The notes under the pieces: generated by a model | What the model saw: only the letters and a program-made list of their open reading frames with translations | What the model was told of the DNA's origin: nothing | Databases searched by the model: none | Part shown: positions 23,457 through 32,314 of the stretch, piece after piece | Layout: each line of letters starts with the position of its first letter | Numbering within the stretch: position 1 is the stretch's first letter | From: Desulfosporosinus lacus DSM 15449 | GTDB lineage: Bacteria; Bacillota; Desulfitobacteriia; Desulfitobacteriales; Desulfitobacteriaceae | Length of the DNA: 64,000 bases | Reading direction: 5' to 3' | Assembly (NCBI RefSeq): GCF_900129935.1 | Contig: NZ_FQXJ01000014.1 | Location: forward strand, 89,779 to 153,778 | Translations under genes and position numbers: made by a program

Positions 23457-24287
23457 CTATATGGAAAACACTTCAGCGATCCAGAGCTTCCCGCTGCTGC
23501 CATACGACAACCGTATCCAGCTGCTTTCACAGTATATCCGCAGCTCATAAAACCCCAAGTTTGTGATATACTCCAAGCTCGCGCTATTCGGCTTGCCGTA
23601 CTCGCCGTAGAGCTGGTCCATCGTCCATCTCCGCGGCGTCCGGTTCCCGGGCAGGGACTTAAGAGTGTCCTCTATCCTATCGCCAAGCTCGATATCCCGG
23701 AGCACGCTGAGCGGCTCGCGATTCGCACAGAAGATCGTCTCCCCATAGTATATGTGTTGAAGAATATAGTTGTCGAAATGATCGGCGACGGCATCCGGTC
23801 CAGGCTTGAACTCATAACCCATGTTTCCTATATAGATATAGAGGTTCGGTGCCTCCGGCGTCCATCTGCCAATCGCGTAGTCTATCATATTTTTCGGGAT
23901 TTTCCATACTTGCTGCGTTTCAGCGAAGGTCATGCCGATCGAATAGCCGTGCAGCGAAATCAGCTCCTCCTCCCGCACCCGATCCTCGGGACTGAACTCC
24001 GGCCTTTCAGCGAGGGAAACCGGCGTCTCCTGGACGGCGGTATTCTCCTCGCTAACCGGATCTGCCGTGGGCGGGGCAGGGACCGGCTCGGTCGAGGGTT
24101 TTGCTGTTGGCTCGGTGGTCGGCGGTGCGGTCGAAGTCGGCGGCGTTATCGGGTCGACAGTTGCCGACGACAAGGGCGACGGGATCGCGTTCGCAGTCAT
24201 ATCGTCGTCTGGCGTTCCGCTTGAGCAAGCTGATAATGTCAAAACCGAAAGCGCCATGACAAGCGCCATTATCCTTGTGTGTTTCAT
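23457..24287 (-). CDS. lipoprotein with Pro/Thr-rich linker
   Basis: 276 residues with a lipoprotein signal peptide (lipobox LSAC, Cys 21). A linker of about 70 residues rich in Pro, Thr, Ser and Ala follows (residues 25-95), then a C-terminal domain of about 170 residues (ELISLHGYSIGMTFAETQQV, YIGNMGYEFKPG, WIAEVFSI at the end). The domain is not recognised; the GMTFAETQQVW segment recalls small outer proteins whose motif senses ligand or fold state. The gene is clearly richer in GC than its neighbours, suggesting transfer. Lies just downstream of the degraded frames at 24291-24737. Confidence 0.65.
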   Translation of the reverse strand: MKHTRIMALVMALSVLTLSACSSGTPDDDMTANAIPSPLSSATVDPITPPTSTAPPTTEPTAKPSTEPVPAPPTADPVSEENTAVQETPVSLAERPEFSPEDRVREEELISLHGYSIGMTFAETQQVWKIPKNMIDYAIGRWTPEAPNLYIYIGNMGYEFKPGPDAVADHFDNYILQHIYYGETIFCANREPLSVLRDIELGDRIEDTLKSLPGNRTPRRWTMDQLYGEYGKPNSASLEYITNLGFYELRIYCESSWIRLSYGSSGKLWIAEVFSI

Positions 24288-24290
24288 CTT

Positions 24291-24737
24291 CTATATATTC
24301 CTCTTTTCTGTCCGCCGCTTGGCGGCAACTCTCGAAGCTGGGAGCACTGATAATACCCTTGCTTGCGAGGCGAGGCAAGCCAGACCAGCATGGAATGGCA
24401 GCATCTTCGTGAGATAATACCTGATTTGGTTCATCAGCTGCTCCGGAACGTCACCGGCGTATTCCCTGTAAAGCCAGGAATGCTGTGATGGCATTTTGCT
24501 CGGCGTCGGACGTCTTTAAATCGGCCATCAAACTGCCCTTCGTATACTTCAATTTTCTCCTTGCCGTCGGGTGTGACAAAAGCACCGGTATCCGTATTGG
24601 CATCGATAGTGAAGTTCATAGCCAAAAACATCTCTTCCTCCGGAATGGAACGGGAATGGGAGTATAGCATTCCCGCAGTTGCTACGGCATAAGTACGATA
24701 CGCATCAAGACAATCCGTTTGGAAATAGAATGGGTCA
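24291..24737 (-). pseudogene. degraded gene broken across three frames
   Basis: Consecutive minus-strand segments make protein-like sense only when frames are switched: DPFYFQTDCLDAYRTYAVAT, AGMLYSHSRSIPEEEMFLAM, NFTIDANTDTGAFVTPDGKE and KIEVYEGQFDGR, then LKTSDAEQNAITAFLALQG, then YREYAGDVPEQLMNQIRYYL and TKMLPFH. At least two frameshifts are needed. The first part opens right after the pentamer repeat at 24744-24774, with a TAG just upstream. Family not recognised. Confidence 0.5.
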
Positions 24738-24743
24738 AGCTAA

Positions 24744-24774
24744 TCACCTCACCTCACCTCACCTCACCTCACCT
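24744..24774. repeat. pentanucleotide tandem repeat (TCACC)6
   Basis: Six uninterrupted TCACC units followed by a partial one. On the minus strand this reads as repeated AGGTG. The unit length is not a multiple of three, so copy changes would shift frame or spacing. It sits at the 5' edge of the degraded gene 24291-24737. Confidence 0.9.
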
Positions 24775-24809
24775 TCACCTTCTTCATTTGATGATCCGCA
24801 GTATTTTGC

Positions 24810-24931
24810 TTACTTTGTGATGCATACCCCGTTTTCGCTGGGATTAAGGCTATACCAAAATACGATGTCTCCGTCAGTCAGAACGCCTAGGATATGGGCT
24901 TGGGCTGCTTTGACAGAAATGATTTTAGGCT
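24810..24931 (-). pseudogene. RCC1-repeat-like C-terminal fragment
   Basis: The frame IEPKIISVKAAQAHILGVLT, DGDIVFWYSLNPSENGVCIT and a stop looks like one RCC1-type blade (V-K-A-x-x-A-H-x-L-x-x-x-x-DGDIVFW). It follows an in-frame TAG and overlaps the last bases of the M56 gene. Probably the surviving end of a lost protein; assignment is tentative. Confidence 0.3.
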
Positions 24932-27198
24932 CGATCTATCAGAAGATTTACTAAAACATTAAAATCAGGTCTGTTTTGCTTAGGGTCTTTCATTCCAGCA
25001 TCAATCCAATAACCGACCACTTTATTTTCGGTTAGGAATAGGACTACGTCATAATTTGATTCACTGACACCAGTTTCAATTTGAGCCGTATACATCTTAA
25101 CTCGTTGACCCATATACTTAGAAAAGTCTAAATTATTCAGTTTCGATAATTCGTTGCTTCTCCTTAATAGGTCGCCAACTCTAACACCCTCCTTAATGGC
25201 TGTAAAATCACTTGGCAGTTGAACATCTTCAGCGCCAACACTGTTTACAGCTATCTTGAGATTCTTCTGGCTTAAGAAATCTCGAGCAGCACTTGAATAA
25301 TCTACTGCTGTTGCTGACTGTGTTTCTATCTGAAACCAATAATAAATTACGTGATTTTCGTTGCCCCAATTAACCTGAAGTTGAAATAAATATTCACCTT
25401 CCGCTTTGGGGAGAAGGATTAAGTTTTGGCTTATTGGATACAACTTCAATTGTTTATTGCTATCTACTAACCTAACCTGATAGGTTGGCTTATCTAAGCC
25501 CGCAACCTCCTCAGCCATGAACTCAAGCCATGATTCTGGCTTAAGCACACTGACTGGTAATTTCATCGCTTCGTCAATTCCTAAACCGAAATTCGTATTA
25601 CCAATCAACACGCCAGGCTGGGAAGTGTAGTTGGCGTCTCCCCTAGTCCAATTAAGCTTGGTAATTCCATTGAGAATCTCCAGTTTAGGATAATGGGAAC
25701 TATACCCGGCTTGCTCGGCGGTTAAGTCATCAGGGGTTTGTGGGACGTCTATGGTTGACGTATCGGCATTGTCATACAATTTTGTAACAATATTTTCAAT
25801 GTCTGGATTTTCAGCGATATAATCCACCTTTGTTTCACCGATATGTCGAGATACCCTTATTTCATTACCGTTCACTGCAAAATCTAGTGTTCTTCCGCTT
25901 CCGTCATTGAAGGCGAATAGAACAACCAAGCTGTGATCTACCTCAAGATTTCGGACACGTGTGATTTTGGAATTATTGAACTCCTGAATTATAGAAGACC
26001 AATCTTTATCATTAATTGTTTTCTCTGTACCATTCATAGAAATGCGAATTTCTTTGATATCACTTTGATTAACTGGTATATGGTAGTCCGGTAGATTCTT
26101 AACGTTGGTGAAAACCACAACAGCTAGCAAAGCGATCACTGATAATCCTATCAAAGACCATTTAACGGAAGACATTCTGAACTCTTTTAGCATGGTTATT
26201 CTCCTCTTAATCTGAGATTTGGAGCCAGATAAACTTGCCAATCCCATCAATCGCGGAGTGTTAGAGTATGTCTCTACCAATTTGAGGAGCGTATAAGCAT
26301 AGTCGTTGGTTTGTTTCGTATTGATTCGCTCCATGGCTAAAGCGTCACAAGATATTTCCTGGTCTTCCCGCATTCGGTAAAAGGCGTACCATATTAATGG
26401 ATTAAACCAGTGAATGATTACTAAGACCTGTGTCAGCCAATTTATCATGATGTCTTTACGTTTGAAATGTAATAGCTCATGTAACAATATATGGCTTATT
26501 TGTTCCAAACTAAATGTTTGCTCAATCCCAATCGGCAACAGTAACCTTGGATGGATGAAGCCTAATAATGATGGACTGTTTACATATCTCGTCTTTAGCA
26601 GGGGAATCTCTGCTCTTACCTTTAGTTCCACCTTAAGTTGATTAAAAACTGTAATTAGCCTTGGGTCAGTGACTAAATTATGTTCAATTTTATTACAGAA
26701 TCGTCTGTTAACAAGGGCTGTAAGAGTCGTTAATATCAAAATTCCTAAAAGCCATATCCAGAACATCAGCTTATATATGAAGGGAAAGGTGGCTAAAGGT
26801 GCGATTTTATTTTCTCTTGTTTGCTGTGTATTCGTGTCTAGGGTAGCTTTGCTGGAATTGCTATCAACAGCGGCAGTTTGGGCGGGGCTAGACTGCATAG
26901 TATCAACGACATTAGTCGTTGGCTCTGTCGCACCTTTAGAAATAGGGGATAAAAATTGTTGTATGTAAGACGGGTTAATAAAATTATAGGCACTCAGTGG
27001 ACTACTGGGTACCCATGGTAAAACTAATCCAATCATCAAAACAGACCATAGCATATACTGGAAACGTGCTCCCATTCTATGTCTAAGGACATGTTTTACT
27101 CCCAGCAGAAAAACGATGAAGATGCAAGCTTTGGCAGACGTTGTTAAAACCCAGTTAAATAGGTTCAGGTAATTGTCCTGAAATAGCGTCATCAGCAT
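24925..27198 (-). CDS. M56 family BlaR1-like sensor peptidase
   Basis: 757 residues. The N-terminal part has four membrane helices and the zinc motif HELLH in ISHILLHELLHFKRKDIM (about residue 235), with Glu in MREDQEISCDAL downstream. After a helix near 345-365 (WSLIGLSVIALLAVVVF) follows an outer part of about 390 residues without a recognised penicillin-binding domain. The ATG at 27198 has GAAAGGA 8 bases upstream and overlaps the BlaI stop, so I prefer it over 27249. It pairs with the repressor at 27203-27577. Confidence 0.85.
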   Translation of the reverse strand: MLMTLFQDNYLNLFNWVLTTSAKACIFIVFLLGVKHVLRHRMGARFQYMLWSVLMIGLVLPWVPSSPLSAYNFINPSYIQQFLSPISKGATEPTTNVVDTMQSSPAQTAAVDSNSSKATLDTNTQQTRENKIAPLATFPFIYKLMFWIWLLGILILTTLTALVNRRFCNKIEHNLVTDPRLITVFNQLKVELKVRAEIPLLKTRYVNSPSLLGFIHPRLLLPIGIEQTFSLEQISHILLHELLHFKRKDIMINWLTQVLVIIHWFNPLIWYAFYRMREDQEISCDALAMERINTKQTNDYAYTLLKLVETYSNTPRLMGLASLSGSKSQIKRRITMLKEFRMSSVKWSLIGLSVIALLAVVVFTNVKNLPDYHIPVNQSDIKEIRISMNGTEKTINDKDWSSIIQEFNNSKITRVRNLEVDHSLVVLFAFNDGSGRTLDFAVNGNEIRVSRHIGETKVDYIAENPDIENIVTKLYDNADTSTIDVPQTPDDLTAEQAGYSSHYPKLEILNGITKLNWTRGDANYTSQPGVLIGNTNFGLGIDEAMKLPVSVLKPESWLEFMAEEVAGLDKPTYQVRLVDSNKQLKLYPISQNLILLPKAEGEYLFQLQVNWGNENHVIYYWFQIETQSATAVDYSSAARDFLSQKNLKIAVNSVGAEDVQLPSDFTAIKEGVRVGDLLRRSNELSKLNNLDFSKYMGQRVKMYTAQIETGVSESNYDVVLFLTENKVVGYWIDAGMKDPKQNRPDFNVLVNLLIDRA

Positions 27199-27202
27199 CT
27201 TA

Positions 27203-27577
27203 TCAGTCCTTTCTTGCCTCAAGGAGCTGTTTGAGTTCTTTAATTTCATCTTGAGAGAGTTTTTCTTCTTGAAGAAACGTGACGAGCATTGGCTTTATGG
27301 CTCCACCAAAAACACGGGTCAGAAAGGACTTACTCTCTGCTTTGATACACTCTTCCTCGGCCACTAAGGGATAGTAGATATATAACTTTCCCTCTTCTTT
27401 ATAGCCGAGGGCTCCTTTCTTTACTAGTCTTCCGATTAACGTCTTGACTGTATTTGGTTTCCAATCGGTATGATGCTCTAATGCCCTAACAATTTCGTTG
27501 GCAGTACAAGCTGATTTCAACCAACAAATCTTCATGACTTCCCATTCCGCATCGGAAATATTCGGTGTTTCTAACAT
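27203..27577 (-). CDS. BlaI/MecI-family transcriptional repressor
   Basis: 124 residues with the BlaI winged helix (ISDAEWEVMKICWLKSACTA, TVKTLIGRLVKKGALGYKEE) and C-terminal dimerisation helices ending KQLLEARKD. It overlaps the M56 gene start and is preceded by two TACA/TGTA operator-like dyads (27606-27639). A decayed close relative of its first 35 codons is found at 1543-1647. Confidence 0.9.
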   Translation of the reverse strand: MLETPNISDAEWEVMKICWLKSACTANEIVRALEHHTDWKPNTVKTLIGRLVKKGALGYKEEGKLYIYYPLVAEEECIKAESKSFLTRVFGGAIKPMLVTFLQEEKLSQDEIKELKQLLEARKD

Positions 27578-27605
27578 CTTTAAACCTCCATGCCAAGATT
27601 AGGTT

Positions 27606-27639
27606 TACACTTGTAGTTATTAGTATATTACATTTGTAA
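27606..27639. promoter_or_regulatory. paired BlaI-type operators
   Basis: Two dyads, TACACTTGTA (27606-27615) and TTACATTTGTAA (27628-27639), are centred 23 bp apart, about two helical turns, and lie 28-62 bp upstream of the repressor start. Both match the TACAnnTGTA core of BlaI/MecI sites. TATATTA between them could be part of the -10 region. Confidence 0.75.
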
Positions 27640-27768
27640 ACGGTAATTGTCAAGGGAACCCCGTAATATTGCCAAATCAAGTGGTTCTGCACCATTACGA
27701 TTAAATGCTGCATTACGGGGACTTAAGGCAAAACGTAATCGACCGCGTATGCGCATGGCTTCTTTAAA

Positions 27769-28063
27769 CTACTTGTCGGGATTCGCTCCGCTCCAGATTA
27801 ACGTACCGTTGACCTTGCACTCGGCATAGAATGCTTGAATCTTGGACTCATAAGTGCCATCTTCCATAAATATCTCATCCATATAGTCATAGGTGGCGCT
27901 GTTCATATAATATATTTCCATTTGGTCAGCCTCGGGCGAAAAGTCACAGTCCCATTGCCGCGGAACGGGCTTGCCGTACCAGTCCATGCTTTGCAATTTC
28001 CTGGTCCAAAGCCAACAGACTTACTGCTATAAACGCAAGCATCAGGCAAAACCGTTTTTTCAT
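27769..28063 (-). pseudogene. frameshifted small secreted protein
   Basis: From the ATG at 28063 (GAGGAG 7-8 bases upstream) the frame reads a signal peptide, MKKRFCLMLAFIAVSLLALD. After QEIAK the natural continuation lies in the next frame: QSMDWYGKPVPRQWDCDFSP, EADQMEIYYMNSATYDYMDE, ending NGTLIWSGANPDK. One frameshift near 27985-28005 therefore breaks a roughly 97-residue exported protein. Family unknown. The spacer 27640-27768 shows nothing I can support. Confidence 0.65.
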
Positions 28064-28252
28064 GTGCTCAACTCCTCGTATAATTAAGATTGACTTCCAA
28101 CTTAATATCTTTTTGGAATCCTTTTCCTTATAATTATGACGATTAAAAAGCTGCTGACCTGACGCTATAGATTTTCTCATTACTAAAAATCAATTTATCA
28201 AACATGATTTTGGCGGCAATCCTTCGGACGAAAAATATTAACCATACCAAAA

Positions 28253-28274
28253 GAGGGGCTAATGTGCCCCCCTC
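28253..28274 (-). terminator. GC-rich hairpin downstream of LCP gene
   Basis: GAGGGG (28253-28258) pairs with CCCCTC (28269-28274); on the minus strand it is followed by TTTTGG. It may terminate the LCP transcript 220 bp upstream. The rest of 28064-28497 shows no gene. Confidence 0.45.
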
Positions 28275-28497
28275 AGATTTTACTGGATATCTCAATTATT
28301 TTTCGTATAATTACCGTACACGCCACCTACTGGGAGTTTAAATTCTAGGACTTGGAGATCCGCTCTGAGATTTCCGTCATGCGAGAGGCGAAGGGGACTT
28401 TTTGCGTTCAAACTTAATGGACCGCCAGTATCTGACGGGTACGGTCTGAAACCAAAAGTTCACCCTCACCGTTTTTGGTAAGATCCATTGTTTAAAG

Positions 28498-30159
28498 TTA
28501 TTCGGTGCCGGTTAAATCTTCATCTTCTTGCGGAAATACCGCTGTTACGACTCCCGATCCGGCAGCGTTTGCCGCTGCTGCGCCCGGCACTGTAAAATAA
28601 TTCTCGCCAATCCCTGCCAAGGTATATCCTTCTTTAGGGACCAGCGTGATAGTTGCCGTGTAGTCCCGGCCTTCGACAAAGGGGTCGTCGGCAGGCGACC
28701 AGGTGATCGTCCCGGTATATTGCTCCGTTTCGCTGATCGTTGTTACAGGTGACACCTCCGATTCAGGCGGTATAACCCCCCTGATTTTCGAAAGGCCGAT
28801 TGTTGTCGCCGGTTCTGTTGGCTCTGTTGACTCTGTTGGCTCAAACGGTTCTGTCGGTTGTGCCGGCTCAGACGGCGACACCGGGAACACGGCCGTAATT
28901 ACCCCTGATCCTGCAGCATTCCGGGTGGTGGATGCTCCCGGTGCGGTAAAGAAGTCCGCAGCGACGCCTTTTAAGGTATACCCTGCTTTGGGAAGGAGGG
29001 TAATCGTCGCCGTATATTCCTGACCTGCGAAAAAGATGGCATCGACAGGCGACCAGGTGACCGTCCCCGCATACTGTTCGGTTTGGATGGTTGTCACGGG
29101 TGTCGCTCCCTCTTCTGGGGCAATAACTCCCGGTATTTCGGGGATGTCGATAGCCTCTTCCCTTGCCGGAGCAGCAAGACGGGTTTTCACTTCCGGATCC
29201 AAGGAGGCCAGCACCGAGTTGTCCCAGATATCATCGGCAGTTTGGCCCAGGAGAAGATTACCGGCCACCTCTTTCGCTTTATCCCGGTTTACTTCCCAAT
29301 AGCTTAACCCGTCCAGCATAATCGCGTCTCCGGGCAGTGTTTGGGTTACGATTGTGGCGTCGTCAAATGATTTTGCCGCCCCGGCAAGTGTTAGGAGATC
29401 TTTCAAAGACAAGTCCGTTTCCACTGTTTTCATTAACTGCGGGACAAGCTTGGGCAGTTTAAGAATTGTGGCGGGTTCAAGCATTTTTTTGCCTGCCGTT
29501 GTCAGTACTTTCTGCTGTCTGACGGTTCTTCCGATGTCGGCCGTTGTGTTGTCACGGTAGCGGGCATACTGCAGGGCCTTTGAGCCATCTAATTCCTGCA
29601 CCCCGGCCTTCAGGTTGATATAGCCGTCCTCTTTGTCCCCGGTCACGTGCTGCATGTCTTTTTCCACGTCAATGGTGATCCCGCCCAAGGTATCGATAAT
29701 ATCCTTGAACCCGGCGAAATTCGTCAATACATAGCCGTTCAGCTTGATGCCGGTCAGCCCGGTAACCTGTTTTTCCAGCTCCGGGATCCCTTTTAACATC
29801 GGAACGGCGTTGATTTTATAATAGCTTTTTGATCCCGACAAGGTTACCCGAGTATCTCTGGGAATGGACAGCAGGGAAATGAGTTTGGTCTTCGGATCAA
29901 GGCTGGCCACAATGATCGAGTCCGCATTGTAAGAACTTTCCCCCGGCCTTTTATCCGTCCCGATCAAAAGAAAGCTGACCCGGTTATTCAAATCAGCACT
30001 GCCATCTGTTTGTCTATCACCGAATAATCCTTCCTCTCCGAAATAAAAACCGGCAAATGCCGCCCTCCCGACAAGGAGCCCTGCAATCAGCAGTGCTAGG
30101 ATTATAAAAACCCTTTTAAGTTTTTTCTTTTTGTCCCTTTTTTTAGCCAATATCTTCAC
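28498..30159 (-). CDS. LytR-CpsA-Psr family wall-polymer ligase with two C-terminal repeats
   Basis: 553 residues. A basic N-terminus and one membrane helix (about 15-35) precede the LCP domain (about 60-260), with LLIGTDKRPGESSYNADSII, the catalytic-region SIPRDTRV and QYARYRDN. LCP enzymes attach teichoic acids or polysaccharides to peptidoglycan outside the cell. The C-terminus holds two copies (about 345-430 and 465-545) of a beta-rich repeat: TV/ITWSP, YTATITLLPKAGYTLKG and AAGSGVITAVFP, separated by a Pro/Thr/Glu linker. Such an appendage is unusual for LCP proteins. The start is GTG behind ACGGAG. Confidence 0.85.
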   Translation of the reverse strand: MKILAKKRDKKKKLKRVFIILALLIAGLLVGRAAFAGFYFGEEGLFGDRQTDGSADLNNRVSFLLIGTDKRPGESSYNADSIIVASLDPKTKLISLLSIPRDTRVTLSGSKSYYKINAVPMLKGIPELEKQVTGLTGIKLNGYVLTNFAGFKDIIDTLGGITIDVEKDMQHVTGDKEDGYINLKAGVQELDGSKALQYARYRDNTTADIGRTVRQQKVLTTAGKKMLEPATILKLPKLVPQLMKTVETDLSLKDLLTLAGAAKSFDDATIVTQTLPGDAIMLDGLSYWEVNRDKAKEVAGNLLLGQTADDIWDNSVLASLDPEVKTRLAAPAREEAIDIPEIPGVIAPEEGATPVTTIQTEQYAGTVTWSPVDAIFFAGQEYTATITLLPKAGYTLKGVAADFFTAPGASTTRNAAGSGVITAVFPVSPSEPAQPTEPFEPTESTEPTEPATTIGLSKIRGVIPPESEVSPVTTISETEQYTGTITWSPADDPFVEGRDYTATITLVPKEGYTLAGIGENYFTVPGAAAANAAGSGVVTAVFPQEDEDLTGTE

Positions 30160-30388
30160 TCCGTTTTTGATTTTATGTCCTAAAGAATTCGATTATTTTC
30201 TACTGCGGGGCTCAATTCATTTCATAAACCTAAACGATTCCTTCTGAAGAGTTTTCCTTATGATATGACGATAAGACAAGGGTCGCTCTGACGATCTTTT
30301 TGCTCCTTTCCCTTCCCTGCCCTGCTCCACATATTGCATCATGTTGATTCCAATCAGAGTTATTGTGAGGAAAACCACGCTTTGCAGC

Positions 30389-31418
30389 TCATTTCGGGCT
30401 GGCCCCATCCCAAATAAGCCACGAGGAACCGGAACCCGTGTACTCTCTGATCAGAATAAAATCCTGGCTCAAAGCCCCTTCCTGGTAAGGAACTTTGGTA
30501 TTGTCGTAATCTACTGTATATTGGGCGGAAACCACGATCATATTTTCCGCTATGTATTCGTAGGACCAGTTGTAACTTTGCGCAAGCTCACTTCCGGTGT
30601 ACCTCGCTTTGATGCGCTCGGTTTCTTCCTCTGAAACCGCCACCCTCTCCATGCTCAGGCTTAAAACACCAAGATCGCCGGGTTTTTCAAATGTGGGCGT
30701 AAAGTTTTGATCGTTTTTTTAGAGCAGGCCATAAGGCGGCCTTCCAAGCCTCATAATCATTATTCTCTTTCGCTTTCAGATAACCCTTCACGACATTTTC
30801 GGGACTAACAGTGTAATTCTCCACACCGTACACGCCAAGACCCGGTCCCCAAATTTCCGTATGATCGGCCTGAAGCTCATTGTCGGCATTATAAAAATAC
30901 AGTCCCACCAGGTCGGGTGTTCCCTTGGCCCAGCAGATATAACTGTTATTCTGCACCGGGGACAGAACCTCGGTACCGTTGTCATACACCGCTTTAACCT
31001 TCCGGATATCGACAGGTACGACTTTATCGGATTCGCTAAGCCACTTGGTGTGATCCGTACATCCAAAGGTGATTGTATAAGCGTTTGCCTGCAAAGTTTG
31101 TGCTGAGTAACAAGGACTTAAGGGCATCCCGCTGGTAGAGTCCCCGATAATGTTCAGTTCTTTATCCAGGACCAGCAGACTGACGCCCAGCTGTCCGCCC
31201 GACTGCCCCACCTTCGCCTCGTTAAAGATCAAAGCCAGAAGCAGATCGTCCTGCGGGATGTCCACGCAGGTTAAAAGCACACCCTGTTGCAATAAACCTA
31301 ACTTGAGCCACCTGAGAACATACATGGCTCGACAGCTAACATGATATGTTTTGGGGCAGAAAAGCCCCGTTAACATCAGCGCAGATAGCATTCTTATTGG
31401 CAGCTTCTCCGCTGCCAA
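30389..31418 (-). pseudogene. DUF4829-like protein split by a shift at an A7 run
   Basis: The upstream frame (to 30687) ends SPENVVKGYLKAKENNDYEA, WKAALWPALKK, then a foreign tail RSKLYAHI. The next frame continues NDQNFTPTFEKPGDLGVLSL, SMERVAVSEEETERIKARY and ends WLIWDGASPK, completing a DUF4829-type domain. The switch occurs at CTAAAAAAACG (about 30715-30722). One more A, or a -1 slip, gives a continuous 340-residue protein. The N-terminal region contains VDIPQDDLLLALIFNEAKVG and is of unknown type; its true start is unclear because it overlaps the hairpin at 31391-31424. Confidence 0.65.
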
Positions 31419-31424
31419 TAAGAA
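31391..31424. other. 14-bp perfect hairpin at the 5' end of the DUF4829-like gene
   Basis: TTCTTATTGGCAGC (31391-31404), loop TTCTCC, then GCTGCCAATAAGAA (31411-31424). It lacks a U-run on either strand. It could be a leader structure or an insertion scar. From 31425 to 31729 I see no gene. Confidence 0.6.
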
Positions 31425-31729
31425 GAATAAATTTCCAGAGTTTCTTTCTACAATATCAAGTATTAAGAGTAAGTTCTTTACAAAAAATTTAAGAAAGGTT
31501 ACGAAAAACTTACATGTAAGAACATTAGATGAATTGCCTGCTACTGATCTTAAAAGTAAACATTAAAGCTGGCACTTGAAAGGTAATGGAATTCCCGCCA
31601 CCGGTGGGAAAGATCAAAACCCAGGGAGGGGTAATGGAATATCGGTTATCGGCATTGAACAACTAGGCAGTAGGACAGTTCGATGGTATATTCTACGATT
31701 ATCTTGGCAAGATCACAGTTTTCACACCA

Positions 31730-32131
31730 TCATCTGCCTGCTGAAAGGCTGCAATCTTCATCAAAGAAAAGGTCTTTGGCTTTGATGGAATCATTCAGCG
31801 GATTGTTGGTGTCTTCTGTTTGCAGCTTATCGTCCTTGAGCAGCTTATGATAAGGTTTGGCTGGGAAAAGAAGCGGAGAAAGAAACAACGTATCAATTAT
31901 ATTTGTATCATCAAGGCCAGCATAAATGAATACATTGCGAATGTACTTCAAATCATGATTAAAAATATTGTGACCGCAAACATATTCCGACCTATAGAGA
32001 AACTTGACGAAGTCAACCATCGAATTGGAGTGAAATGAACTGCCAACGCCCTTGATACCGCCGATATCAAGTATTTTTCCACTTTTCGGTTCAATTTCGG
32101 TATCGATAAAGACGATGGGTTTCAGGTGCAT
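31730..32131 (-). pseudogene. truncated DEDDh exonuclease domain of a RecQ-type helicase
   Basis: 133 residues beginning MHLKPIVFIDTEIEPKSGKI with the first exonuclease motif (D-x-E in FIDTEI) and the GHNIFNHDLKYI motif near residue 53. This arrangement is found at the N-terminus of exonuclease-RecQ fusion helicases. The frame ends at DEDCSLSAGR, where the native protein would go on to the rest of the nuclease and the helicase, so the gene is cut short. A second scrap of the same gene lies at 37320-37366. Confidence 0.65.
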
Positions 32132-32203
32132 TTCCTCCTTTAGAGACTTGGTGTAGCTAATGATGAAAATTATTACTTAATAAATGAGGCAAGGTAAGGC
32201 CTT

Positions 32204-32314
32204 CGGTTAGTGAACTCGTTCAGCTAAAGCTGAACATCGGTGCTTCGGTAGGGGATTCTACCCCCACCGAAGTAGAAATCGGAACACCCACTTAAAGAAG
32301 TGGGTGTCTCGGAA
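32204..32314. repeat. cluster of three hairpins, IS605-like end; inverted copy at 53.83-53.91 kb
   Basis: Three hairpins in a row: GTTCAGCT AA AGCTGAAC, then CTTCGGTAGGGG with CCCCCACCGAAG, then ACACCCACTT with AAGTGGGTGT. The first two are closely matched in reverse orientation at 53836-53905. Such clusters are typical of IS200/IS605 ends, where TnpB guide RNAs are also encoded. No tnpA or tnpB frame is present at either place. Confidence 0.5.

Noticed and set aside
23754..24417. Long plus-strand frames in the GC-rich patch
   Set aside because: High GC lengthens chance frames; the minus-strand lipoprotein with lipobox and linker explains the region.
24744..24774. CRISPR array
   Set aside because: The repeat unit is only five bases with no spacers; it is a simple tandem repeat. 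No CRISPR array or cas gene was seen anywhere in the window.
30217..30408. Minus-strand frame of 63 codons between the LCP and DUF4829-like genes
   Set aside because: It overlaps the end of the DUF4829-like gene, lacks a ribosome site and reads as basic low-information sequence.
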